8,612 bases of DNA from Spirochaetaceae bacterium (lineage in GTDB: Bacteria; Spirochaetota; Spirochaetia; Treponematales; Breznakiellaceae), in assembly GCA_031278935.1 (NCBI GenBank), contig JAITJK010000151.1, forward strand, positions 1 to 8,612, read 5' to 3'. Both the position numbers and the translations under genes were made by a program. The notes under the pieces are model-generated. The model did no database searches. It had not been told where the DNA came from and was given only the letters and a program-made list of their open reading frames with translations. This document shows positions 1-6,633 of this stretch, piece by piece; the first letter of the stretch is position 1; each line of letters begins with the position of its first letter.

Positions 1-1
1 A

Positions 2-2209
2 AATATCCTGGACCTGGCCTTTGCCTATCCTGATTCCAAGGTACACATGGAATCCGCAGAAATCCTGATCTTGGCCGGAGCGGTTTCCACGAGCCCCATA
101 TTCTCCTATTTTGCCCCGGCTGCCCGGACCTCCAATTACAACCGCCGGACCGCAGACGGGGTTGCACCCTTGCACTTTGCCGCCAGCAATGGATACACCG
201 GACTCATTGCCTTTTTAATCGAACGCAAGGCGGATGTGAATACGAAAAATGCCTCAGGAACCACGCCCCTACATGAAGCGGCCCGGTCCGGGAGTATCGC
301 CGCCATGGAACTGCTTATCAACGGTGGGGCGGAGCTTAACGCTCAAGACGCCAAAGGGAATTCGGTGCTCCATATTGCTGTGCCCATGAACACCCACCAA
401 AAAGCCCTGACCTTGTTCCTCTCCAAAGGGGCGAATCCGAATCTCCGGGACGAACATGGGGATTCACCCTTGCATATTGCCATTCGCTTGAACCGGAACC
501 CCGATATTATCCGCACGCTCCTGGAAGGAGGACCTCAGGGCAAGGCGGACGTCTCGATCCGCAATACCCAGGGTAAAACGCCCTTGCATCTCGCGGTAGA
601 AGAAGACCGCATCACCTATATCCCCCTGCTTCTAGACTATAAATCAGATGTTTTTTCGGTAGATAACGACCGGACAACCCCTTTCGAAAAAGCCCTACAG
701 GAACACCATACCCTGTTGCCCGCCTTGATTACCCCGGAGACGGTGGTGCAAAACGACAGTAGCGGCAATACCTTGCTCCACATTACCATCCAGAAACGAG
801 GGGATATTAAGTTCATTGAACTCATCCTGGACAAAAAAGCCCTGGTCAACGCCCGGAATAAAGAAGGGGACACCAGCCTGCATCTGGCAGTCCGGCAAAA
901 CGACCAAGCTGCGGGAGAGATCCTGCTTTCCCGGGGCGCGGATATTTTCGCCCCCAACTCCAAGGGGGAAAGCCCGCTGTATCAGGCCTTCTATAGCGCC
1001 GGAGGCTTACGGGCCTGGATTCTCACGCCAGACACCCTCAAGGCTAAAGATGGCTTGGGGAATACCATCCTCCACTATGCAGCACAATGGAAGCTGGATC
1101 AGCAGATTCCTCTCATCGTGGATCGGGGGGCCAATCCTGAAGCGGCCAATGCCACGGGAGAAACTCCCCTTTTTGCGGCGGTGAAGATCGATTCTCCCTC
1201 CACCATCAGGGTCTTACGATCCAAAGGGGCCCTTATCACTACTCGGGACATTCTGGGAAATTCCGCCCTCCATGCGGCGGTGCGCTGGAATGCACCAAAA
1301 GCCGCAGAAGAGCTTATTGCTTCGGGGATCAACATCAATGGTCATGCCTTAAACGGAAAAACCCCTTTACATGACGCGGTACGCTTGGGGATCATTCCCC
1401 TGGAAACCATCCTCCTCAACAGCAAAGCAGACCTGGAAGTCCGGGATGCCGAGGGCAATACCCCCCTGATGGAAGCGGCCCTGGCCGGCGGGCCCAGCGC
1501 CACGGTGGAACGCCTGGTGAACAAGGGAGCGGACCCCTTCACCCGCAATGACCGAGGGGACACGCCTTGCCATATCGCGGTGATTACTGAGCAAGAAGAT
1601 TTGGTGAAACTCCTCTTGCGCTTAGGCGCCTCGATCCACGCCAAAAATTCCGGCGGCATGACCCCCTTTAGAAACGCCTTGATAGGTTCTCCTAAGATGG
1701 TTTCCCTGCTCCTCACCAAAGACCGCATCGCGGTTCCGGATGACGACGGCTTTTCTCCCCTGCATATCGCCATTCAAGATAGGGCGCCCAAAAGCATCAT
1801 GCAACTCATCATTGACCAGGGAGGCCGGGTGTCCGCAGTGGATGCCGAAGGCCGTACGCCCTTGCGTCTGGCGGTGGATCAAAACGCCTGGGAAGTGGCC
1901 CAACTGCTCATTGAGAAGGGCTCTAACATCTTCTCCACCGCCGCAGACGGAAAAACTCCCGCCCAGATCGTACTGTCTAAAGGGAACGGGGCCATTAAAA
2001 CCTTCTTTAACAGCAACAAAGCCATTAACGCCCAAGACCCGTCGGGGAATACCATCCTGCACTTAGCCGCCCAAATGGGAAAACCCGACATTGTTTCCCT
2101 GCTTATTGAGTTAGGGGCTAATAAGAGCATTAAAAACATTGCCGCCGAAAGTCCGGTGGATATAGCCCAGCGGTGGAAACGGGATACGGTGGTAGTCCTC
2201 TTGCAATAG
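2..2209 (+). CDS. Ankyrin-repeat protein, 5'-truncated by the window edge
   Basis: The reading frame is open to the left edge, and the 15 codons before the ATG at 47 already read like an ankyrin helix pair (ILDLAFAYPD, then SAEILILAGA). The true start therefore lies upstream and the ATG at 47 is probably internal. At least 735 residues are visible. Counted from that ATG, 21 recognisable G-x-TPLHxAA-type motifs start near residues 38, 71, 104, 138, 176, 209, 240, 274, 307, 338, 371, 404, 437, 470, 504, 537, 568, 602, 635, 667 and 700. Many are near-canonical (DGVAPLHFAA, SGTTPLHEAA, QGKTPLHLAV). No other domain is seen. Ankyrin arrays form stacked helix-loop-helix solenoids that bind other proteins; the partner and cellular location cannot be read here because the N-terminus is missing. 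The VWA gene follows after 13 bases, suggesting an operon. The protein ends with a capping repeat (VVVLLQ). The ankyrin call is very secure; the cellular role is unknown. Confidence 0.95.
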   Translation, partial: NILDLAFAYPDSKVHMESAEILILAGAVSTSPIFSYFAPAARTSNYNRRTADGVAPLHFAASNGYTGLIAFLIERKADVNTKNASGTTPLHEAARSGSIAAMELLINGGAELNAQDAKGNSVLHIAVPMNTHQKALTLFLSKGANPNLRDEHGDSPLHIAIRLNRNPDIIRTLLEGGPQGKADVSIRNTQGKTPLHLAVEEDRITYIPLLLDYKSDVFSVDNDRTTPFEKALQEHHTLLPALITPETVVQNDSSGNTLLHITIQKRGDIKFIELILDKKALVNARNKEGDTSLHLAVRQNDQAAGEILLSRGADIFAPNSKGESPLYQAFYSAGGLRAWILTPDTLKAKDGLGNTILHYAAQWKLDQQIPLIVDRGANPEAANATGETPLFAAVKIDSPSTIRVLRSKGALITTRDILGNSALHAAVRWNAPKAAEELIASGININGHALNGKTPLHDAVRLGIIPLETILLNSKADLEVRDAEGNTPLMEAALAGGPSATVERLVNKGADPFTRNDRGDTPCHIAVITEQEDLVKLLLRLGASIHAKNSGGMTPFRNALIGSPKMVSLLLTKDRIAVPDDDGFSPLHIAIQDRAPKSIMQLIIDQGGRVSAVDAEGRTPLRLAVDQNAWEVAQLLIEKGSNIFSTAADGKTPAQIVLSKGNGAIKTFFNSNKAINAQDPSGNTILHLAAQMGKPDIVSLLIELGANKSIKNIAAESPVDIAQRWKRDTVVVLLQ
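458..2044 (+). repeat. Three-repeat super-units within the ankyrin array
   Basis: Measuring from the conserved Gly of each ankyrin motif (residues counted from the ATG at 47), spacings run 38/33/31 (residues 138-239), 34/33/31 (240-337), then four repeats of 33 (338-469), then 34/33/31 (470-567) and 34/33/32 (568-666). Each triad has a long first repeat, a normal second one (several with a D/N-[IV]-F near the end: ADIF, SDVF, SNIF) and a short third repeat that lacks the usual LLxxGA turn (ITPETVV, LTPDTLK, LTKDRIA). This suggests growth by duplication of three-repeat modules. At DNA level a 15-base identity GGGGAATACCATCCT occurs at 1057-1071 and 2044-2058. Confidence 0.7.
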
Positions 2210-2222
2210 TGGGCATACCCCC

Positions 2223-3713
2223 GTGGTAGATCCCCTGCGACGCCTCTTCCTGAGGTGCTGCCTTATGGTAGTGCTTTCCCCGGGATTCCTTCTTTCCGCA
2301 GGAGAGGCTCTGGAGGAGGGGTCTGACCCCACTATAAGTATAGCCGAGTATATCCAAAGTGGCGGCTATGCGTATCCCCCCCAGGAAGAACGGCCCGTCC
2401 AGGTCTTTCCCGCAGCGGATCTTCGAGACGCTACGGCATACCTTCACTTAGGAGTCCAGGTCCAGTACGAGTTGCCCCCTTGGAATATCGCCTTTGTAAT
2501 TGATAAAAGCAATTCTATGGAAGAACGGGGAAAAATCCGCTGGGTTACCAAGGCTTTCGCAGGCTTGATGGAGCAGGTGCGGCCTGGCGACCTGGTTTCC
2601 CTGGTGGTTTTTGACGTGTCCGCCCGGATCCTCGTCCCGCCGATGCAGGTGGAAACAGCGGAAGACAAGGAGCAGTTCATGGATCGGCTTGCATCCCTGC
2701 GGATCGGCGGGAAGAGCAATATTTACCGGGGTATGGCCCTGGGGTATGCCCAGGTGGCGGCGAACTACCGTGAGGGCGCGGTCAACCGGGTTATCTGTTT
2801 GAGCGACGGGGATCATAACGCGGGGGATGAAGACGAAAACGACATCCTCGCCCTAGTGGAAACCTACCGAAGGAAGGATATTACCCTCTCCACCATTGCG
2901 CTAGGGGAGGAGGCGGACCGTAGGCTTATGGAAGCGGTGGCCCTGCGCGGGGGCGGCATAGCCCGGTTCATTACGGAACCGGATGCTATGGCCGAGGCTT
3001 TTGGCCGCCGCTTGGATCGCCTGGTCCTGCCCGGGACGGTACGGCTCACGGTGGAGCTTCGCCTTGCTCAAGGGGTGGAGTTAGCGGAAACCTGGGGCTA
3101 TGAACACCAGATTTTGGGGAACCGGGTGCGCTATACCCTGGGGCCGCTCTACACGGGAGAACGCAAAACCCTGGCGGCGGAAGTGTACATCGCCTCCGGG
3201 CTATTGCAGAAGCCTTTCGCTCTGGGAAGCTGGTATGTGGAATACCGGGATCCAGCGGAAGAATTGCACCGGCAAGGTCCCTACCCCATCATGCTTACCC
3301 CGCAGGCTTCTCCAGGAAAGGAACTCACCCATCCCTGGATCCGGGAATCCGAGGGCTTCATCCGATCGGGCCGGACCCTGATGAACCTCCGCAAGGAGGC
3401 GCTGGAAATCCGTAAACACTTGAGGGCCTATGAGCGCCTTACCCGGTACGGGCCTCCGAAGCGGACCTTTAGGACGAATAACAACGGCCTTATTCCGGTT
3501 ACCGACGAGTCCCCCTGGTCCCAGGCCCAGGTGAAGGGGCAACTCCTTGAATCCCTGCGCCGGGCCTTACAAGAAGTTGAGGAGATCGCCGCCTATCTTG
3601 AGCGTATTGAAGAAAGCCTGGGGCGAAAAAGCTATACAGACCCCCGACGACTGCTCACCCGGTACCGGGAGACCTTTCAGGCCCTCTATGCCCGGTATGC
3701 CGCAGAAGACTAA
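2223..3713 (+). CDS. Exported von Willebrand factor A (VWA) domain protein
   Basis: This 496-residue product is numbered from the GTG at 2223. Residues 1-29 look like a signal peptide: an Arg-containing start (PLRRLFLR), a hydrophobic stretch (LMVVLSPGFLL) and a small-residue exit (SAGEA). The protein is therefore probably periplasmic or surface-exposed. A VWA domain spans about 88-262. The MIDAS metal site shows DKSNS (D94, S96, S98), GGKSN with Ser165 where most members have Thr, and LSDGD (D195). VWA domains bind protein ligands through a divalent cation at this site. Residues about 270-360 look beta-rich, and 370-496 are charged and helical, possibly coiled coil (EEIAAYLERIEESLG). The start is uncertain: GTG 2223 gives the better signal peptide but has a weak ribosome site, while ATG 2265 has GAGGTG seven bases upstream but loses the positively charged n-region. 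The gene sits 13 bases after the ankyrin gene, and its stop overlaps the convergent regulator gene. The VWA call is firm; ligand and pathway are unknown. Confidence 0.9.
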   Translation: MVDPLRRLFLRCCLMVVLSPGFLLSAGEALEEGSDPTISIAEYIQSGGYAYPPQEERPVQVFPAADLRDATAYLHLGVQVQYELPPWNIAFVIDKSNSMEERGKIRWVTKAFAGLMEQVRPGDLVSLVVFDVSARILVPPMQVETAEDKEQFMDRLASLRIGGKSNIYRGMALGYAQVAANYREGAVNRVICLSDGDHNAGDEDENDILALVETYRRKDITLSTIALGEEADRRLMEAVALRGGGIARFITEPDAMAEAFGRRLDRLVLPGTVRLTVELRLAQGVELAETWGYEHQILGNRVRYTLGPLYTGERKTLAAEVYIASGLLQKPFALGSWYVEYRDPAEELHRQGPYPIMLTPQASPGKELTHPWIRESEGFIRSGRTLMNLRKEALEIRKHLRAYERLTRYGPPKRTFRTNNNGLIPVTDESPWSQAQVKGQLLESLRRALQEVEEIAAYLERIEESLGRKSYTDPRRLLTRYRETFQALYARYAAED

Positions 3714-5098
3714 AGGTCGCTCTCCCCGGACATAGAGCGGCCAAGGCCGGATAACCTTGGCAGGTCCGGCGTGGGATCTCCCCCTTGACTCCGGTATTTC
3801 CCTGGGCTTACGCCGATAAAGGTTTTGAAAATCTTGGAAAACCAGCTTTGATCCTCGAAGCCACAGGCCCCGGCGATTTCACTTAACGAAATATCCGTCT
3901 CCACTAGCATATGGCAGGCCCTTTCCACCCGCAGACGGTTGATATAGCTCGAAAGGTTTTCCCCCATTTCTACTTTGAAAATCGTGCTGAAATAGGGCGC
4001 CGAGAGCCCGGAAACCCGGGCGATCTCCTGTAGACTGATTTTGCGGGTATAGTGCTCCCCAATATACCGTTCCGCCTTGCGAAGGGCTGAAGCGTGCCGT
4101 AGTCCCTGGAAAGAAAAAATCTGTCCCCCCAGGTGTTCCACCACCGCATGGAGAATGTCCGTAAGTTCTTCAATGCTTTGGGCGTTCTGGATGCGCTTCA
4201 GATACTGGTTATTGGTCTCCAGCAGCACCTTCTCGGTAGTGCCCGGGACCATATTGGTACGGGAAAGGAGGACCACCAGCTCAATGGCCCGGAACTGAAG
4301 GTATTTGAACTGATCCAGATTGGCGAAAAGCAGTATGGCCAGTAGTTCGTTCAGGATCTTCCGGCCCGTTTCATGATCCCCTCGGCGCAGCGCGGCCAGG
4401 AGCATCCGTTCTTTGTCCAAGGGATATCCCGGGGCCGGCGTACCTGGGGGGTACTGGACCCTGAGCTCCTTGATCTTGGCAGAAAGGATACTCTGCTGTT
4501 TCGAGCGCCGCTTCAGGGTTTCATAGTAATGTTCACTTCCCTCGGATAGGGACTTGGCAAAGAGCAACATCAGCTCGGAAAGGGCCTTGATCTGCTCCGC
4601 TTCTCCCTGGGGAAAAACCGCAAGTTTTTCCTTAATCGCCGGAAGGGGCACTTCGCCATTGCCCATAAGATACAGTTGGGCGCTTGCTTCCTGGGGGTCA
4701 AGGCCCAATAAGCCGCCCCCCAAAAGGGCCCCGACAAAGCGATCTTCTCCGTAGAGCGGGCTGGTCCAAAACATGAAGCCCACTTCACACATATAAATAT
4801 AGGAACCGCCAAAACGCTTGGCTTCCTTGATGGCATGGATATGCATATCGGTGCAGGGGCTCGGGGTATAGTCCTGGACATCCTGACACCTCCTATAAGC
4901 GGGACAGGGCAAACAGATAATTTTGTCACTGATTGCATCAAATACTTCAGGAATAGGCAGATAATGGCGATCATATACGCTGATCATAGTGCCCGTGGCT
5001 TGGGCATACACCTTGAGCATGGCATAGGCCTTGATCAACAGCGGATCGGTCTTGGAGGGTACGATAGGGGGGGTAGCGGTCTTTGTGTTCTCTTGCAT
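3710..5098 (-). CDS. AraC-family transcription regulator with PocR sensory domain (distal copy)
   Basis: The start at ATG 5098 gives 462 residues. It was chosen because the N-terminus MQENTKTATPP then resembles that of the upstream paralogue (MDQDSRTPTQE), although ATG 5140 and GTG 5206 are also in frame and no strong Shine-Dalgarno precedes 5098. Residues about 17-190 match the PocR ligand-binding domain: CLPC (C62, C65), C82, and C104 in YMCEVGFMFWTSPLYG, followed by GALLGGGLLGLDP. A helical linker (about 195-335) carries YPLDKERMLLAALRRGD and RAIELVVLLSR, motifs shared with its neighbour. A double helix-turn-helix of AraC type occupies about 338-437, with LQEIARVSGLSAPYFSTIFK and SEIAGACGFEDQSWFSKIF. 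AraC proteins bind promoter direct repeats and usually activate transcription on ligand binding. PocR-type domains have been proposed to sense small hydrocarbon derivatives; the actual ligand here is unknown. The gene lies 91 bases downstream of its paralogue on the same strand, and its stop overlaps the VWA gene's stop. Confidence 0.9.
   Translation of the reverse strand: MQENTKTATPPIVPSKTDPLLIKAYAMLKVYAQATGTMISVYDRHYLPIPEVFDAISDKIICLPCPAYRRCQDVQDYTPSPCTDMHIHAIKEAKRFGGSYIYMCEVGFMFWTSPLYGEDRFVGALLGGGLLGLDPQEASAQLYLMGNGEVPLPAIKEKLAVFPQGEAEQIKALSELMLLFAKSLSEGSEHYYETLKRRSKQQSILSAKIKELRVQYPPGTPAPGYPLDKERMLLAALRRGDHETGRKILNELLAILLFANLDQFKYLQFRAIELVVLLSRTNMVPGTTEKVLLETNNQYLKRIQNAQSIEELTDILHAVVEHLGGQIFSFQGLRHASALRKAERYIGEHYTRKISLQEIARVSGLSAPYFSTIFKVEMGENLSSYINRLRVERACHMLVETDISLSEIAGACGFEDQSWFSKIFKTFIGVSPGKYRSQGGDPTPDLPRLSGLGRSMSGESDL
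3715..3761. terminator. Hairpins at the convergent gene junction, possible weak terminator
   Basis: One base after the VWA stop, 3715-3723 (GGTCGCTCT) can pair with 3734-3742 (AGAGCGGCC): nine pairs, one of them G-U, with a 10-base loop. A second, overlapping stem pairs 3740-3746 (GCCAAGG) with 3755-3761 (CCTTGGC) around an 8-base loop. Neither has a proper T-tract after it on either strand; the minus side has only TTT next to the regulator's stop. The two stems share bases and exclude each other. They also lie in the last codons of the minus-strand regulator, so the base pairing may be incidental. Confidence 0.3.
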
Positions 5099-5148
5099 CG
5101 TTCTGTACGTAGCCGCCGGGAGGGGTCGATGGCGACACATCCCTGGGC

Positions 5149-5197
5149 ATACTGAAATATCTCCTTGTTTTATACTGAATGGGTGTGGTTCAACCAG
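5149..5197 (-). promoter_or_regulatory. Leader of the distal regulator: direct repeat, -10-like box, Shine-Dalgarno, palindrome
   Basis: Read on the minus strand, TTCAGTAT occurs twice, at 5179-5172 and 5156-5149, 23 bases apart. The upstream copy runs into TATAAA (5175-5170), which resembles a -10 box; no good -35 is visible. AAGGAG lies at 5166-5161. The odd palindrome TGGTTCAACCA (5186-5196) overlaps the stop of the upstream regulator. Direct repeats about two helical turns apart are typical of AraC-family operators, so autoregulation or cross-regulation is possible but inferred. Confidence 0.35.
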
Positions 5198-6560
5198 ATA
5201 GGGCACAGTACAGCCCTAAGGGAGCCGCGCCCCCTTGTTCCCGGTAGGTGCGCGGACTTAGGCCGGTATAGCTTTTGAATATTTTTGAAAACCAGCTTTG
5301 GTCTTCAAAACCGCACCTTCCGGCGACTTCGGAAAGGGATGCCTCGGTTTCCGTGAGCAAGGTTGCGGCCTTTTCTACTCGCAGACGATTCACATAACTT
5401 GAAAGGGTTTCACCCGTTTCTTCCTTAAAAATCGTGCTGAAATAGGAGGATGAAAGGCCCGCAACCTCCGCCACTTCCCGCAAGCTCAGTTTGCGGGTGT
5501 AGTTTTCCCAGATAAACTGTTGGGCTTTACGGAGGACCGCCCCATGGCGGACACCGGCGGCCGCGCGGATCTGTCCACTTATGCGGTCGAAAATGGCGCC
5601 CATAGTTTCGGTTAAGACCGCAACGGTCTGAGATTCCTGTATCTCCTTGAGGTACCGGTTATTGGTTTCCAGGGCATTGCCGTCTTCCGAGCGGTCTACC
5701 GTAAGGGCCTCCCGGGAAAGGAGGACCACCAATTCCATGGCCCGCAGCTGGATAAATTCAAACTGCTCCGGTTCGGTATGGGCAATGAGATCCAATAACT
5801 CGGCCAGGAGTCCCTGGGCGCTGGCGTTGTCCCCCCGGTGTAGGGCCATAAGGAGCGAGCGCTCCTTGTCCAGAGGATACCGGCTCTGGGCCGGCTGTGG
5901 CGTGTGAATGGCGGAAAGGCGCCGGGACAAGGTAGTCTTGTGGGCAAAAAGGTAGTGGAAGGCCCGATCCGTAGCTCCTGCGCGGGTTACCAGATAGTCC
6001 GTACAAAACTGGAGCATCTGGGCCATAGCTTGGATCTCCCCCAGAGTCCTTGAAGGAATGTCCACCAGATACGAGCGGGCTTCCACTTCGGTGACCGCCC
6101 CGCAGCTGAGGGTCTGAATCCTTGCGGCGGCCTCACCAGGATCCACCGCAAGAAGTCGCCCGGCTATAAGTGCGCCGATCTGCCGGCCTCCTGCGCAAAT
6201 GGCGCTGGTGCAATACATGAATCCCAGATCGCAGGAGTACATATAGGGGCCTCTTCGGCGCAGAGCATGGATAACGCTGTCCTGATGCATCCCGGTACAG
6301 GGGTATTCATCGGTCCCCCACACTCGGTTGGGGCCAGCGTATTTCCGGCACAGGGCGCAAAAGAACAGGCTATCCTGATTATGCGACAGGTCTATGCTGT
6401 TTCCGGTTCTATCTAAGACCAAAACCACCGATCCCACGGCCCGGGCATAAGATGTAAGGATTTCATAGGCTTTACATAACAAGGGTTCTATCTCTCTGCG
6501 GTTTATACGATTGGACTGAGCACATTTTTCCTGCGTCGGGGTCCGGCTATCCTGGTCCAT
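5190..6560 (-). CDS. AraC-family transcription regulator with PocR sensory domain (proximal copy)
   Basis: The start at ATG 6560 is well supported by AGGAGG five bases upstream and gives 456 residues; the frame stays open for 23 codons further upstream, but that part covers the ribosome site. Residues about 23-195 form a PocR-type domain with CALC (C68, C71), C88 in YPCTGMH, and C110 in YSCDLGFMYCTSA, then GALIAGRLLAVDP. A helical linker holds YPLDKERSLLMALHRGD and RAMELVVLLSRE. The AraC double helix-turn-helix occupies about 342-441 (LREVAEVAGLSSSYFSTIFK; SEVAGRCGFEDQSWFSKIF). By eye about 70 of 100 positions of this DNA-binding part match the downstream paralogue, and the second recognition helix is identical, whereas the sensor is more diverged (FWTSPL becomes YCTSAI). 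The arrangement suggests tandem duplication with sensory divergence. The gene follows proS after 73 bases. Its leader contains the paired repeats at 6571-6619. Ligand and targets are unknown. Confidence 0.92.
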   Translation of the reverse strand: MDQDSRTPTQEKCAQSNRINRREIEPLLCKAYEILTSYARAVGSVVLVLDRTGNSIDLSHNQDSLFFCALCRKYAGPNRVWGTDEYPCTGMHQDSVIHALRRRGPYMYSCDLGFMYCTSAICAGGRQIGALIAGRLLAVDPGEAAARIQTLSCGAVTEVEARSYLVDIPSRTLGEIQAMAQMLQFCTDYLVTRAGATDRAFHYLFAHKTTLSRRLSAIHTPQPAQSRYPLDKERSLLMALHRGDNASAQGLLAELLDLIAHTEPEQFEFIQLRAMELVVLLSREALTVDRSEDGNALETNNRYLKEIQESQTVAVLTETMGAIFDRISGQIRAAAGVRHGAVLRKAQQFIWENYTRKLSLREVAEVAGLSSSYFSTIFKEETGETLSSYVNRLRVEKAATLLTETEASLSEVAGRCGFEDQSWFSKIFKSYTGLSPRTYREQGGAAPLGLYCALSG

Positions 6561-6570
6561 AACAACCTCC

Positions 6571-6619
6571 TGATAGTACCAGCTTACCCAGTAGCGCTGG
6601 TTCTTGATAGTACCAGCGC
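6571..6619 (-). promoter_or_regulatory. Direct repeat plus inverted element in the proS-regulator gap (operator or RNA switch candidate)
   Basis: On the minus strand GCTGGTACTATCA occurs at 6617-6605 and again at 6583-6571, 34 bases apart. The second copy runs directly into the regulator's AGGAGG. Between them lies ACCAGCGC (6601-6594). It forms an 8-base stem with GCGCTGGT of the first copy (6619-6612, 10-base loop). Alternatively its ACCAGC part pairs six bases with GCTGGT of the second copy (6583-6578, 12-base loop). Each repeat also contains TGGTACTAT, similar to an extended -10 box. The site could be a DNA operator with three half-sites, an RNA attenuator, or a weak proS terminator; no T-tract follows. 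Confidence 0.45.
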
Positions 6620-6633
6620 GGTGAACCATGCGC

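Noticed and set aside
816..1184. A 122-codon plus-strand frame inside the ankyrin gene
   Set aside because: It is out of frame with continuous ankyrin repeats and has no domain or ribosome-site support.
2251..2310. Lipoprotein signal in the VWA N-terminus (RCCLMVV)
   Set aside because: The cysteines come before, not after, the hydrophobic core, so they do not make a lipobox.
2802..2846. EF-hand-like acidic stretch in the VWA protein (DGDHNAGDEDEND)
   Set aside because: This is the ordinary fourth VWA strand and loop (LSDGDxNAG) seen in many VWA proteins; the Gly position does not fit an EF-hand loop.
5067..5073. Seven-base homopolymer as a proven phase-variation tract
   Set aside because: Seven bases is short for a contingency locus and no length variation can be seen in one sequence; kept only as part of the leader-ORF observation.
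6594..6619. Classical rho-independent terminator for proS
   Set aside because: The 8-bp stem is present but no T-run follows on the minus strand; better treated as an operator or leader element.
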